Below the pieces are notes generated by a model. The model was not told the origin of the DNA, made no database searches, and was given only the letters and a program-made list of their open reading frames with translations. DNA of 64,000 nucleotides from NCBI GenBank assembly GCA_024404025.1, contig JAKSQP010000011.1, forward strand, positions 23,578 through 87,577, given 5' to 3'. A program made the translations under genes and the position numbers. Below are positions 9,471-19,395 of the stretch, piece by piece. Position 1 is the stretch's first letter. The number at the start of each line of letters is the position of its first letter. This DNA is from Clostridia bacterium (lineage in GTDB: Bacteria; Bacillota; Clostridia; Oscillospirales; Acutalibacteraceae).

Positions 9471-11558
9471 TTACTGAACGCCGTATATAAGATCGCCGTA
9501 TGACGGATAAGGCCAGTATTTTGCTCCGGTTATGCACTCCGCTTCGTCTGCAAACGCACGAAGCTTTTCCATTTCGGGAATGATAACGGATTTAAACAAA
9601 TTTGCCGCATCGGCTGTTGAAGCAGCCTTCTTTGTTTCTTCAACCAAAGCCAAAAGCTTTTCAGCCTTATCAAGCATTGATGCCGAAAGAGAAGCAAGCC
9701 TTCCGACTGTTTTCTCTTCATAAGTGCAGTCAATTCCGGCAAAAGCATTTTTCTTAAGCATTGCGGTTTCACCGAGCGATTTGATATATGCGCTGACGGC
9801 GGGAAGAATATCCTTATTGACCATATCGATCATTGTGAGAGCTTCGATATTAACGGTCTTGCAGTAATTTTCAAGATAGATTTCATATCTCGCTTCAAGC
9901 TCCGTTCTGCTGAAAACTTTATGATTTTCAAACAGAGCAACATTTTTCTCTTTGAGAAGATAAGGAAGGCAATCCGGAGTTGTGCGCAGATTGAGAAGTC
10001 CCCTGCTCTCCGCTTCTCTGACCCATTCATCATCATAGCCGTTGCCGTTGAAGATGATCCTTCTGTGATCCTTGATGGTTTTGACTATGAGAGCATGAAG
10101 CGCTTCTTCAAAGTTTTCAACATTTTCGAGCCTGTCCGCATAGGATCTGAGCGATTCCGCAACGGCGGTATTAAGAACTATATTTGCGCTTGCAATCGAA
10201 TTTGCGGAGCCGAGCATTCTGAATTCAAACTTGTTGCCCGTAAACGCAAACGGAGAGGTTCTGTTTCTGTCTGTTGTGTCCTTTGCGAATCTCGGCATAA
10301 CATGAACGCCGACTCTGAACTGAACTTTTTCCTTTGCATCGTAAGCGGTTTCATTTTCAAAAGCTTCAAGAATTTCATCAAGTTCTTCGCCGAGGAACAT
10401 TGAAACGATTGCCGGAGGGGCCTCGTTTGCGCCGAGTCTGTGGTCATTGCCTGCGCTTGCAACGGAAATGCGGAGAAGATCCTGATAATCATCAACCGCT
10501 TTGATCACTGCGCAGAGGAAAAGCAGAAACTGGGCGTTTTCATAAGGCGTTTCGCCCGGCTCAAGAAGATTGACGCCGGTAACGGTTGAGATTGACCAGT
10601 TATTATGCTTGCCGCTTCCGTTAACGCCTGCAAACGGCTTTTCGTGAAGAAGGCACATCATTCCGTGCTTCTTTGCGACCTTCTGCATAATTTCCATCGT
10701 TATCTGATTATGGTCGGTTGCTATATTTGTTGTTGAGAATATGGGAGCCAGCTCGTGCTGAGCGGGAGCCGCTTCGTTATGCTCTGTTTTGGCAAGCACT
10801 CCGAGCTTCCATAACTCTTCGTTAAGGTCTTTCATATATGCGGCAACTCTCGGCTTGATCGCTCCGAAATAATGATCGTCAAGCTCCTGACCCTTCGGAG
10901 GCTTTGCGCCGAAAAGAGTTCTGCCGGTGTAGATAAGGTCTTTTCTCTTATCATACATATTTTTATCGACAAGGAAGTATTCCTGCTCTGCGCCGACGGT
11001 TGTTTTTACGCTCGGATAATCATGACCGAAGAGCTTAAGAATGCGAAGAGCCTGTTTGTTGATGGCTTCCATTGAACGGAGAAGAGGAGTTTTCTGATCA
11101 AGAGCCTCGCCGCCATAGGAGCAGAAAGCGGTGGGAATGCAGAGCACACCTTCCTTGATGAAAGCATAAGAAGTCGGATCCCAGGCGGTATAGCCCCTCG
11201 CTTCAAATGTTGCACGCAGGCCGCCAGAAGGAAAGCTCGAAGCATCGGATTCGCCCTTAACAAGCTCCTTGCCGGAGAATTCCATAATGACCGTTCCGTC
11301 TTTCGGAGTAATGAAGCTGTCGTGCTTTTCGGCAGTAATGCCCGTCATCGGTTGGAACCAATGGGTAAAATGAGTTGCGCCCTTTTCCACAGCCCAGTCC
11401 TTCATTGCGTTTGCAACCTCATTGGCTATGGCTATGTCAAGACGCTTACCCTCACGGATAGTTCTCTCCATTGCATTATAGGTTTCCTCGGGAAGTCTGG
11501 CTTTCATTTCCTTATCATTGAAAACCATACATCCGAAATATTCGGGAACATTTTTCAT
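9471..11558 (-). CDS. glnN: Type III glutamine synthetase
   Basis: 695 residues, the size of GSIII, which is much larger than GSI (about 450). GSIII-type motifs include the N-terminal [32 protein letters not shown], the catalytic-core [17 protein letters not shown] and [13 protein letters not shown]. It makes glutamine from glutamate, ammonia and ATP in the cytosol. The ATG at 11558 has AAGGAG eight bases upstream; an in-frame TTG two codons earlier is too close to that site. It has its own promoter and a leader hairpin (see those entries), suggesting regulated expression. Confidence 0.97.
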   Translation of the reverse strand: MKNVPEYFGCMVFNDKEMKARLPEETYNAMERTIREGKRLDIAIANEVANAMKDWAVEKGATHFTHWFQPMTGITAEKHDSFITPKDGTVIMEFSGKELVKGESDASSFPSGGLRATFEARGYTAWDPTSYAFIKEGVLCIPTAFCSYGGEALDQKTPLLRSMEAINKQALRILKLFGHDYPSVKTTVGAEQEYFLVDKNMYDKRKDLIYTGRTLFGAKPPKGQELDDHYFGAIKPRVAAYMKDLNEELWKLGVLAKTEHNEAAPAQHELAPIFSTTNIATDHNQITMEIMQKVAKKHGMMCLLHEKPFAGVNGSGKHNNWSISTVTGVNLLEPGETPYENAQFLLFLCAVIKAVDDYQDLLRISVASAGNDHRLGANEAPPAIVSMFLGEELDEILEAFENETAYDAKEKVQFRVGVHVMPRFAKDTTDRNRTSPFAFTGNKFEFRMLGSANSIASANIVLNTAVAESLRSYADRLENVENFEEALHALIVKTIKDHRRIIFNGNGYDDEWVREAESRGLLNLRTTPDCLPYLLKEKNVALFENHKVFSRTELEARYEIYLENYCKTVNIEALTMIDMVNKDILPAVSAYIKSLGETAMLKKNAFAGIDCTYEEKTVGRLASLSASMLDKAEKLLALVEETKKAASTADAANLFKSVIIPEMEKLRAFADEAECITGAKYWPYPSYGDLIYGVQ

Positions 11559-11608
11559 GCTCAATTCTCCTTAAAAAATCCGAATCCAGCTCTTTTTCCG
11601 TCTTTTAT

Positions 11609-11641
11609 AAAAAAAGCAAAGACACCGTGAGGCGTCTCTGC
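11609..11641 (-). terminator. Terminator-like hairpin in the glnN leader
   Basis: On the minus strand, an 11-bp stem with a TCAC loop (GCAGAGACGCC/GGTGTCTTTGC) is followed by seven T residues. It begins about 10 bases after the start site predicted from the promoter at 11658-11686 and ends 50 bases before the glnN start. It is therefore inside the glnN transcript and could attenuate it. Confidence 0.75.
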
Positions 11642-11657
11642 CTTTTTTAGTAATTTA

Positions 11658-11686
11658 ATTATAAATCCAAATCAATTTAAAGTCAA
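11658..11686 (-). promoter_or_regulatory. Sigma-A promoter of glnN
   Basis: On the minus strand, TTGACT (11681-11686), 17 bases, TATAAT (11658-11663). It is the best promoter between the esterase stop (11762) and glnN. The flanking DNA is very AT-rich. Confidence 0.85.
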
Positions 11687-11761
11687 GATTTTTCAGCTTT
11701 ATTTTTATATATTGTAAAATATTTCAAAAAATAAAGAATGATTCCGCCGGATTTGTTGTTT

Positions 11762-12502
11762 TTAGCGGAAATCAAAGCGTTTTCCGAGCCAGGTCATGCA
11801 AAGCTCAACCCACGAAGCAGTATCTTTGTTATATTCAAAATCTTCTTTTCGGGAATAAACAACATTGTCGCTCGTTGAAAATCCGTGGTAGCCCTTTTCA
11901 TAAATATGGACCTCAAACGGAATCTTATACTTATTGAGAGCCGCCATATACTTTATCGAATTTTCAATCGGCACGCAGGTATCCTCGCAGGAAGCAAAAA
12001 TGAACGTTGCCGAAGTTTTTTCATCAACATATTCGTCAATTCCCGGAATCGGATCGGCAAGGATCCTGCCCATTGATTCAAGAATGCAGGGATAGCCGAG
12101 AATGCAGGCTGCCGGACGGATTCTGCCCATGGCGCCGAGAGCAGCGCAGAGATGGCCGCCGGCGGAAAAGCCTATTGCGGCAATCTTTGAGGCATCGATC
12201 CTCCATTCATCCGCATTTTCGTGAATAAGCTCCAGAGCCTCTTCGGCATCGTTGAGAGGTCTCGGAAAAGCCGCCTTACCCTTTCCTACGGAATATCTCA
12301 AAATGAACGCCGCATAGCCTTTGTTCATAAAGGCGAGAGCAACCGGCTCTGCCTCACGGTCGGAGCACATTTTATATGCTCCGCCGGGAATGACAAGAAT
12401 TGCGGGTCTTTTTTCAAGATGCGGCATTTCAGATGAATATTCGGGAATATATGCGGTCAGAGTTACATCTTCATTGGATAAATCAAGAGTAAAAACTTTC
12501 AT
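11762..12502 (-). CDS. Alpha/beta-hydrolase, esterase of the BD-FAE/acetyl-xylan esterase type
   Basis: 246 residues. The fold markers are an oxyanion-hole motif VIPGGAYKMCSDRE, the nucleophile elbow GFSAGGH, a loop Asp (ASCEDTCVP) and a late His (GYHGFS). It resembles small esterases that deacetylate plant glycans (BD-FAE/AXE-like). No signal peptide is seen, so it is probably cytosolic. It follows the GH38 alpha-mannosidase by 11 bases on the same strand, so the two are probably co-transcribed for breakdown of imported, possibly acylated oligosaccharides. The substrate is inferred from this context only. Confidence 0.85.
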   Translation of the reverse strand: MKVFTLDLSNEDVTLTAYIPEYSSEMPHLEKRPAILVIPGGAYKMCSDREAEPVALAFMNKGYAAFILRYSVGKGKAAFPRPLNDAEEALELIHENADEWRIDASKIAAIGFSAGGHLCAALGAMGRIRPAACILGYPCILESMGRILADPIPGIDEYVDEKTSATFIFASCEDTCVPIENSIKYMAALNKYKIPFEVHIYEKGYHGFSTSDNVVYSRKEDFEYNKDTASWVELCMTWLGKRFDFR

Positions 12503-12513
12503 ACCTTTTCACC

Positions 12514-15500
12514 TCAATAACTGATTTTGAGAGTTTTGATTTCAAACGGTCTGAATGAAAGTGAATCGGCTTTGAATTCTTCCTGAACCTCTTCAAGCAT
12601 ATTGGTAATTTCAACCTTCTTTGCTCCGTCAAAGAGCTTGAGTGCGCAGTTGGTGAAAGTACCCTCCGCCTCATAAAGCCTTGCAATAAACGCCTTTTCG
12701 CAGTCCTCGCAGGGTTTGATAACTTCAACTATGATGTTCGATTCGGCGGGAACGATAAGCTGCTTTGCTTCGAATTCGCCCTTACCTGCAACAACGGGAA
12801 CATTCAGCTCATAAGCGGGTCTGATAACATTTTCGGAATTGAAAGAACCGGCATGGGGCAGGAACGAATAAACCGTTCTGTGAAGGCCGTGATCGCCCGT
12901 AAAGTCGGGTCTTGTGCCGCCCTTGTGGAGCGAAAGACGCATCTTTCCGCCCTCAACGCCGATAGCATACTTGCTGTCATTAAGGATCGCAGCGCCGCAG
13001 CGGTTTTCGGAAAGATCCGTATACTTATGATTAACGACCTCAAACTTTGCCTTTTCTACCGAATCATTGCGTGTTGTGGGTCTGAGAACATTGCCGTACT
13101 GAATTTCAAAGCGTGCAAAATTGCTTCTGATGTCCGTGTCGAATGCAGCTTTGAGGAAGCGGTGGTCATCCTGCCAGTCCATAAGAGTGTCATATCTGAC
13201 CTCTGCGGTGTCGGCAAAGAAGATAACATCCTGCGTAACCGTTGATTTCTTTGAAACTTTATATTTATTTCTGATAATTGCGGCAGCTGCACCGACCGAA
13301 ACGATTTCGGAGCCGATAAGCTCGGAACGGTCTGCAAACTTGGGCTCGATATCGGCATCAACATCCCAGTTATCCCAATCGGCAGGAAGGTCTTCGGCAA
13401 TAATGAGAGAGCCGAGAGCATATCCTTCACCGCAGAGCTGGCGATTCATTCTCTTATCAAAGAATGACGAAATATATCCCTTGGAATCGAATTTAATGTC
13501 GGCAAACGGAGTTGAAACGCCGGCTGCATCTGCTTTGATTTCGGTTGACGGATCCGCATTGCCTTTAATAAGATTTATTTTTACCGTTGAAAATGCAGGA
13601 ACTTTGATGCCGCTGAGAATAAGAATATTTTTGCCGTCAAGATTCTTATATGCCTGCTGTTTGCAGTCTGCATCGGCAATATAGCCCTCTTCGCATTCAA
13701 GGAAAATCGGGTCACATCTGTCAAACGAAAGAGTATTCGTGAGAGAAACAGTCTCTCCTTCGCCTGCCACGGCTTCGCCGATAAGCTTCTTTGCGGTTTC
13801 GATAACCCATCCGGTTTCTTCAAGCGAAAGCTTATGAGCCGAAGGAATGCAGGTGCCGGGAAGAATATCATGGAACTGATTTATGAGGAGCTTTTCATAA
13901 AGCGGATGAGTTGCCTCATCGGTTGCCGCCTTACCTTCTTTAACGGCATTGTTTACGGTAAGGATTTCAAGGTCACGAAGAGCAAGCTCCGCTTTTCTGT
14001 TGTTATGCTTGATGTTATGCTGGTTTGTGAGAGTGCCTCTGTGAAGCTCGAGATAAAGCTCACCCGTGTAAGTTGCGGGATTCTTTGCTCCCTTTTCGAG
14101 CTTTTTCATATAGTCGCCTACGAGCATATACTCTGACTTGCAGCAGCCGTTAAGATCCTTTATTCTTCTTGAGGTTTCGATCATTTCAAACTGCGGTCCT
14201 CCGCCGCCGTCACCGTAACCGAAGGAAACAAGGCGGCTGTTGGTAACGCTGCGTTCTCTGATCGAACTGTGGTTCTTCACATCGCCGTAAACATTTTCGC
14301 AAAGATCCTTCGGCGAGGGCCAGCAATGAGTTTTGTTGAAATGGGTGAATACCTTTGTGCCGTCAATGCCCTGCCAGTAGAATGTGTCGTACGGGAACTT
14401 GTTGGTATCGTTCCAGTCGATTTTTGTTGTGAGGAAATAATCAACGGAGCAGCCTTTCATTATCTGCGGAATGGCTGCGCTGTAACCAAAAGTATCGGGA
14501 AGCCAGAAGCAGTTTGAAGTGAAATTGAAATGCTTTCTCGTGAATCTCTGACCCCAGAGGAACTGGCGCACCATTGATTCGCCCGATGTGATATTGCAGT
14601 CGCATTCCACCCATACGCCGCCGTTGGGCTCATATCTGCCCTCTGCAACTTTTTCTTTGATTCTTTCAAAAAGCTCCGGATAATGCTCAAGAAGCATATT
14701 TGAATGGCAGGCGGAGCTCTGAACGAATTTATATTCTTCATACTGCTCCATAAGGGAAAGCTGATTTGAATATGTTCTTGCGCACTTCTTGATGGTTTCG
14801 GGAACCGGCCAGAGCCACGCCGTATCCATGTGGGAATGGCCGATAAGAGCGGTAAACGGAGCATCGGCGCCGGTCTTTACTGCGAGAGCTTCCTTGAGGA
14901 ACGGATGAGCATCCTTAAGGCACGCCCTGAAGGTTTCTTCATCTGTATCATCGTATGAATAAAGAACTCTCTTATGCACCTCATAAAGAGCGTTGATAAG
15001 CTCGCCCTTTCTGAACGATGAATCGGGAAGACTTCTTGTCAGTTCATTGACAACACGCAGGTCAAAATAAAATTCCTGCATAAGATAATCTTTAACGCAG
15101 ATGTCAATTCCGTTAAAATGAAAATCATAATCGAGAAGAGGCTCATCAGAAAGCGGCGAGCAGCCTTTATATGAATGGCCTGCGTATGTTTCAAGAGCAA
15201 TTTCGATTTTTTCGCCCGCCTTTGCGTTTTTGCGCAGAAGATCGCAGTAATGATTGCCGTGGCCGGTGAAAACGATCTTTGTTGCGAAAGTGCCGAAGGG
15301 CTTGCCGTCAACCCAGAGAAGAGTTTCATAGCCCTGGGTATGAGGCATAACGAAAATATCCTTGCCGTCAAGCTCTGCGGGAACGGTATATTCCGCTTTA
15401 AACCAGCAGAATGAGCTTTCTTCGCCCCATGCGTAGCCGTCGGGAGCTGAAACGAATTTCGCTTCCTCGGGAATATTGTAAAGTCTATCTGTTGTTTCAA

Positions 15501-15612
15501 ATGCTCTTGCGTTTTCGGCTCTGCCTACTTTCCTGAAGATATGAGGCTCGATGATCGACTCAAATCTTTCAAGCTTTTTGAGCATACGGTCAATTTGTTT
15601 GTCTGTAAGCAT
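12514..15612 (-). CDS. Alpha-mannosidase, glycoside hydrolase family 38
   Basis: 1032 residues, the typical length of bacterial cytosolic GH38 enzymes. The catalytic domain starts at about residue 255 with the zinc motif GHSHMDTAWLWP, contains EPNGGVWVECDCNITSGES and has the nucleophile Asp in FWLPDTFGYSAAIPQI. The C-terminal part is the beta-rich GH38 domain. It removes alpha-linked mannose from oligosaccharides. There is no signal peptide. It is the first gene of a two-gene unit with the downstream esterase. Confidence 0.95.
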   Translation of the reverse strand: MLTDKQIDRMLKKLERFESIIEPHIFRKVGRAENARAFETTDRLYNIPEEAKFVSAPDGYAWGEESSFCWFKAEYTVPAELDGKDIFVMPHTQGYETLLWVDGKPFGTFATKIVFTGHGNHYCDLLRKNAKAGEKIEIALETYAGHSYKGCSPLSDEPLLDYDFHFNGIDICVKDYLMQEFYFDLRVVNELTRSLPDSSFRKGELINALYEVHKRVLYSYDDTDEETFRACLKDAHPFLKEALAVKTGADAPFTALIGHSHMDTAWLWPVPETIKKCARTYSNQLSLMEQYEEYKFVQSSACHSNMLLEHYPELFERIKEKVAEGRYEPNGGVWVECDCNITSGESMVRQFLWGQRFTRKHFNFTSNCFWLPDTFGYSAAIPQIMKGCSVDYFLTTKIDWNDTNKFPYDTFYWQGIDGTKVFTHFNKTHCWPSPKDLCENVYGDVKNHSSIRERSVTNSRLVSFGYGDGGGGPQFEMIETSRRIKDLNGCCKSEYMLVGDYMKKLEKGAKNPATYTGELYLELHRGTLTNQHNIKHNNRKAELALRDLEILTVNNAVKEGKAATDEATHPLYEKLLINQFHDILPGTCIPSAHKLSLEETGWVIETAKKLIGEAVAGEGETVSLTNTLSFDRCDPIFLECEEGYIADADCKQQAYKNLDGKNILILSGIKVPAFSTVKINLIKGNADPSTEIKADAAGVSTPFADIKFDSKGYISSFFDKRMNRQLCGEGYALGSLIIAEDLPADWDNWDVDADIEPKFADRSELIGSEIVSVGAAAAIIRNKYKVSKKSTVTQDVIFFADTAEVRYDTLMDWQDDHRFLKAAFDTDIRSNFARFEIQYGNVLRPTTRNDSVEKAKFEVVNHKYTDLSENRCGAAILNDSKYAIGVEGGKMRLSLHKGGTRPDFTGDHGLHRTVYSFLPHAGSFNSENVIRPAYELNVPVVAGKGEFEAKQLIVPAESNIIVEVIKPCEDCEKAFIARLYEAEGTFTNCALKLFDGAKKVEITNMLEEVQEEFKADSLSFRPFEIKTLKISY

Positions 15613-15632
15613 AAGGTTTATCCTTTCGATGA

Positions 15633-16292
15633 TTATAATTTATTTTTCGGGCATACACGCATACATATTCCGCAAACTGCGCCCCTGCCTATCCTCTGAA
15701 ATTTGTTTTTCATATATTCGCTGCATAATGACGGATCAAAGATCTCATCTCTGTCAATTCCCGGCTTCCACATTGCGCCCTTGATGGCGTGAGACGGGCA
15801 GGCGTTAACGCAGATATTGCAGCCGTTACAAAAATTGACGATTTCTCTTTCCTCTTTTTCAAGCGGACAATCCGTAAAGAGCGTTCCGAGGCGCACTGCG
15901 CTGCCGAATTCGCCGTGCATAAAAAGCGAATTTTTGCCGACCGTGCCGAGCCCCGCAAGGCACGCCGCTTTTTTATGGGAATATCTGCCCTGATAATTCC
16001 AGCCGTCTTTATTTATGCTCTGCGAAGCCGCAACGGTAATATATTTATAGCCTTTTTTCTGAAGAAACAATCCTGCCTGCAAAAGAAGAGAATCCGTAAA
16101 TGCGTTCACCGAGCGATAATGATTGAAATATGTATGTGTCGGAGCATCGGAGATTTCGGCAACTATTGCCTGCGAGAGCCTGACAACGATGCTCACTCCG
16201 AACTCCATAGGTCCGTCATCCGCCGAAAAAAAGCCGACATCCGATGCGCCCTTTTCAAGAAGAAATTCTTTTAATTCGCTCTGAATGCTCAT
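15633..16292 (-). CDS. QueG-like 4Fe-4S protein (epoxyqueuosine reductase-related)
   Basis: 219 residues, clearly shorter than QueG (about 310-380). It has the two-cluster ferredoxin pattern CNGCNICVNACPSHAI and, at the end, CGICMRVCP, plus the QueG-like stretch AGLGTVGKNSLFMHGEFGSAVRLG. The N-terminal cobalamin-binding part and the C-terminal HEAT repeats of true QueG are reduced or missing. It may be a distinct oxidoreductase rather than the tRNA enzyme. Its start overlaps the prmA stop by four bases (ATGA), so the pair is translationally coupled. Confidence 0.75.
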   Translation of the reverse strand: MSIQSELKEFLLEKGASDVGFFSADDGPMEFGVSIVVRLSQAIVAEISDAPTHTYFNHYRSVNAFTDSLLLQAGLFLQKKGYKYITVAASQSINKDGWNYQGRYSHKKAACLAGLGTVGKNSLFMHGEFGSAVRLGTLFTDCPLEKEEREIVNFCNGCNICVNACPSHAIKGAMWKPGIDRDEIFDPSLCSEYMKNKFQRIGRGAVCGICMRVCPKNKL

Positions 16293-17215
16293 TTTGCCTT
16301 CGCCTCAAAGCAGAGCCAGCCGCCGCTTTCGTGGCGTGCAATGACTTCAATGCCGTTTTCTTCAAACGCACTCAGCACGTCCTGCTCTCTCGGCTCAATA
16401 ATTCCGGAAGTTATGAATATTCCGCCCGGAGCGAGATATTTTTTAACATCCTTGCAGAGAATCATTATGATATCCGCAACGATATTTGCGGCGATTATAT
16501 CAAACTGACCGCTGACCTTGTCCGTAAGCGAGCCCTGAAGAACGGTATAAACCGATTCATCAAAGCCGTTTGTTTTGCCGTTTTCCTTTGCGGTTTTAAC
16601 GGCAAGTGCATCAATATCAACGCCTGTTGCGCTGTCAACTCCGAGAAGAAGACCCGCAACCGAAAGAATACCGCTTCCGCAGCCGACATCGAGCATCTTT
16701 TTGCCTTTGCAGGCATATTTTTCAATGCTTTCAAGGCAGAGCCTCGTTGTGTCGTGAGTTCCGGAGCCGAACGCAAGGCCGGGCTCAAGATGAAGCACGG
16801 CTCTGTTGCCTGCCTCGTATTCCTGCTCCCAGATGGGATGGATGAGAAGCCTTTCGCCTATCGGCATAGGCTTGAAATACTTTTTCCAGTTATTCTCCCA
16901 ATCGGCATTCTTGCAGAGGTTTTCATCAATTTCAAAGGCAATGTTTTCAGCTCTGAATCTGTCCGAAAGGAACGAAACAGCTTCAGCCGGATTTTCTTCG
17001 GGAGAAATGTAGATATGTACTATGCCTTTTGTTCTGTCCTTTGCAAGCAGATCCTCGTCAATAAGGTCAATTCTTGCAATTTCCCACGCCTCCTGCTCAA
17101 GAGTGCGGTAATCTTCAATATAGATGCCGTAAGGGACCACCATCTGCGCAATGTCGCCTGCACGGTCAACATCATCGGCATTGACAGTGATTTTTATTTC
17201 GGTCCAGTCTGCCAT
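16289..17215 (-). CDS. prmA: Ribosomal protein L11 methyltransferase
   Basis: 308 residues. The N-terminal substrate-recognition domain (to about residue 100) is followed by a class I SAM methyltransferase fold with LDVGCGSGILSVAGLLLG, DIDALAVKTAKEN and the catalytic region IAANIVADIIM. The LEPGLAFGSGTHDTTRLCL signature is typical of PrmA. It trimethylates L11 in the cytosol. It is followed with overlap by the QueG-like gene. Confidence 0.96.
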   Translation of the reverse strand: MADWTEIKITVNADDVDRAGDIAQMVVPYGIYIEDYRTLEQEAWEIARIDLIDEDLLAKDRTKGIVHIYISPEENPAEAVSFLSDRFRAENIAFEIDENLCKNADWENNWKKYFKPMPIGERLLIHPIWEQEYEAGNRAVLHLEPGLAFGSGTHDTTRLCLESIEKYACKGKKMLDVGCGSGILSVAGLLLGVDSATGVDIDALAVKTAKENGKTNGFDESVYTVLQGSLTDKVSGQFDIIAANIVADIIMILCKDVKKYLAPGGIFITSGIIEPREQDVLSAFEENGIEVIARHESGGWLCFEAKAK

Positions 17216-17233
17216 TTTGCACCTCGTGAAAAA

Positions 17234-18262
17234 TCAATATTTGTTATGAACATCTTCCGCAAAGCAGAGCATATCTTTAACGATTACTTCGGTTCCGTCG
17301 TCAAGGATCGCCTTGCCGCTCAGCCTGCCGAACACCTGATGCTGATCGGTTATGATAACCTTAACATCAATCTTTGCGGCTCTGTCGATAATGGGAACGA
17401 ATTCCATTTCAAATCTGCCGTCACTTGAAGTGAAGGTCCAGGGATCAGTATATCCGCTTGCGGGAATATTGAATGTTACATCATCGAGCTTGTGGCACTT
17501 GCCGTCATAGAAAAGAATGTTTTCGCTTGCGGCCTTGGTGTCGCCGAAGCCGTAGCCGATATTGAATCCGAAAGCGTGGCCGTCAATATCCATATTGCCG
17601 GAGCCCCAGTACCAAGTGTTATCATAAGTCCAGACGCCTCTGCCCCAGTCAAGAGTGCCGAAATCCGTTGCGGGATCAAACACGTATTCCTTGCCGTCAA
17701 AGGTTGCCTTGCCGCTTGCTCTCATGCAGTTGATTTTCTGATTATAATAGAAAGCGGTTTCCTTTTCTTTCCAGGGAGTTGCAATAACCATTGTGTCCAT
17801 TTCGGGCTGATCAAGGGTTATATCGCAGGAGAAGGTTTTGCCTTCGTGGAAGTTCTTGAAATTGCAGATAAGGCGGCGTTTGCCCTCGGATACTCTGAAT
17901 TCCATATCAAGGCGCTTATCGTGATAAACGGTGTTGCCCTTTTCGCTTGTTGAGGGAAGCTTGAATTTACCCATCGGGAATGCGTTGAGAACCGTTTCGG
18001 TATGCTCCCACGGAATTGAGAAATCGAGAAGAGTTGCCGACTGGAGGCCGATATATCCGTCATCGGAAATAGTAAGAGCAACGCCGAAATTATTTTTTTC
18101 GGAAATAATGAGATAATAATCCCATTCCTTGATTCTGAATTTCGGAGCTTTGATAGCATTGCGGTCATAGACCTGAACGAGTTTTTTTGACCATCCCGGC
18201 TCTTTGAGAGCGCCGTTGGGATTAAGGAGAGGCTGAACCTTTGTTACTTCGTGATTTCTCAT
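17234..18262 (-). CDS. DUF2804 domain protein
   Basis: 342 residues with the DUF2804 pattern: an N-terminal strand region, the central DFGTLDWGRGVWTYDNTWYWGSG and a C-terminal HQVFGRLSGKAILDDG. The fold is thought to be lipocalin-like. No signal peptide or membrane helix is visible. The biochemical role of the family is not established. It lies 18 bases upstream of prmA on the same strand and 27 bases downstream of the YhaM-type gene, so it may be in one transcript with both. Confidence 0.85.
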   Translation of the reverse strand: MRNHEVTKVQPLLNPNGALKEPGWSKKLVQVYDRNAIKAPKFRIKEWDYYLIISEKNNFGVALTISDDGYIGLQSATLLDFSIPWEHTETVLNAFPMGKFKLPSTSEKGNTVYHDKRLDMEFRVSEGKRRLICNFKNFHEGKTFSCDITLDQPEMDTMVIATPWKEKETAFYYNQKINCMRASGKATFDGKEYVFDPATDFGTLDWGRGVWTYDNTWYWGSGNMDIDGHAFGFNIGYGFGDTKAASENILFYDGKCHKLDDVTFNIPASGYTDPWTFTSSDGRFEMEFVPIIDRAAKIDVKVIITDQHQVFGRLSGKAILDDGTEVIVKDMLCFAEDVHNKY

Positions 18263-18289
18263 AATTATTCCTCCGTATGAATGTTATTC

Positions 18290-19258
18290 TTAAAGAAGGT
18301 CTGTCTGACCGTCTTTTTCTCTGCCGTGATTATAAAGGATCCTGTTTTCGAGCGCCCACTGGCGTGGAGTAAACTGACCTTTTTCAACGGAATTTATCGC
18401 ATGGCTCATTTCATAAAGCCTTGCATCCAGAAGGTCAAGCTCCGAAAGAAGCTCCGCTTCAATAAACATCGGAAGCTTTGCAGCGCCGAATTCGGGAGTG
18501 CCGTGATGGGAGATAAGCATGTGTTCGATAAGAGTCAGCGTTTCTTCGCAGATTCCGTTTTCTCTGCCGATCCTGTCTATATTGACAGCGCCCATAACGA
18601 GGTGGCCGAGAAGATTTCCTCTGACGGTGTATTCGCCCGGAACGCCCGTTTCAGCCGAATCAATTTCATCAATTTTCGCAATATCGTGAAGGATCGCTCC
18701 GGCACAAAGCAGTTCAAAATTAACATAGCCGTAAATTCTGCATACTCCTTCGGCAAGCCGGATAATTGAAAGCGTGTGCATAAGAAGTCCGCCTCTGACG
18801 GCATGGTGAAGATTCTTTGCCGCAGGCCAGTAAAGAAGCTTTTCTTTATATTCATCAATGACCTTGCTCACAAGCAGCTTCAGTTCTTTATTTTCAAAGC
18901 CGTTAACTGTCTTTAAAATTTCTTCAAGCATAACATCGCCCGAAAGGCACGCCGACGGAACAAAATCTTCTATTTTGACGCCGTCTTCGGGAAGCACCTT
19001 TCTGATGCGTTCAACTCTGAGCTGAACGGTATCGTTGAACTGAACATAGCTTCCTCTGACCTTGACAAAATCGAAGTTATGATATTCATTTGCAGGTGAT
19101 TCTTTATAATCCCAGAATTTGCCGTTGATTTCGCCGTCATTATCGGCAAGAGTCATATCAAGATAAGGAATCCCCTTTGCCGTGAGTTTCTTTTCAACTG
19201 ATTTGATAAGGCAGAAGCCTTCACACGAAGCGCCGTTTCCTACCGGATTGAAATTCAT
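18290..19258 (-). CDS. yhaM: YhaM-type 3'-5' exoribonuclease (OB-fold plus HD domain)
   Basis: 322 residues, the YhaM length. The N-terminal OB-fold (about residues 15-95) carries LTAKGIPYLDMTLADNDGEINGKFWDY. The HD domain carries HHAVRGGLLMHTLSIIRLAE, then AILHDIAKIDEI, and later LISHHGTPEFG. The family degrades single-stranded RNA and DNA from the 3' end using the HD metal site. GGAGGA lies before the ATG at 19258. It is transcribed divergently from ribU, with its own promoter at 19288-19316. Confidence 0.92.
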   Translation of the reverse strand: MNFNPVGNGASCEGFCLIKSVEKKLTAKGIPYLDMTLADNDGEINGKFWDYKESPANEYHNFDFVKVRGSYVQFNDTVQLRVERIRKVLPEDGVKIEDFVPSACLSGDVMLEEILKTVNGFENKELKLLVSKVIDEYKEKLLYWPAAKNLHHAVRGGLLMHTLSIIRLAEGVCRIYGYVNFELLCAGAILHDIAKIDEIDSAETGVPGEYTVRGNLLGHLVMGAVNIDRIGRENGICEETLTLIEHMLISHHGTPEFGAAKLPMFIEAELLSELDLLDARLYEMSHAINSVEKGQFTPRQWALENRILYNHGREKDGQTDLL

Positions 19259-19287
19259 AATTTTTCCTCCTGTGGATAGATATAGAT

Positions 19288-19316
19288 ATTATAGCATAAT
19301 ATATATAAAAATACAA
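19288..19316 (-). promoter_or_regulatory. Promoter of the yhaM-type gene
   Basis: On the minus strand, TTGTAT (19311-19316), 17 bases, TATAAT (19288-19293), about 30 bases before the start codon. Confidence 0.75.
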
Positions 19317-19360
19317 ACATTTTTTGCCGTGAAAAATATATATTTTGCAGCCTTTTTCAC

Positions 19361-19388
19361 TTGACAGAAATCAATTATCTGCTATAAT
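19361..19388 (+). promoter_or_regulatory. Promoter of the FMN riboswitch-ribU transcript
   Basis: TTGACA (19361-19366), 16 bases, TATAAT (19383-19388). The predicted start site lies at the first bases of the riboswitch. Confidence 0.85.
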
Positions 19389-19395
19389 TAAGTTG

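Noticed and set aside
11609..11641. Hairpin as a simple terminator for the esterase gene upstream
   Set aside because: It lies more than 120 bases past that stop and downstream of a good glnN promoter, so a leader role is favoured, though not proven.
12514..15612. Many 60-190 codon frames on both strands within the alpha-mannosidase gene
   Set aside because: All are inside one GH38 gene with intact catalytic motifs along its length.
16244..17428. 394-codon open frame on the plus strand
   Set aside because: It lies antisense to prmA and its neighbours, which have clear family motifs and ribosome binding sites; the translated sequence shows no family pattern.
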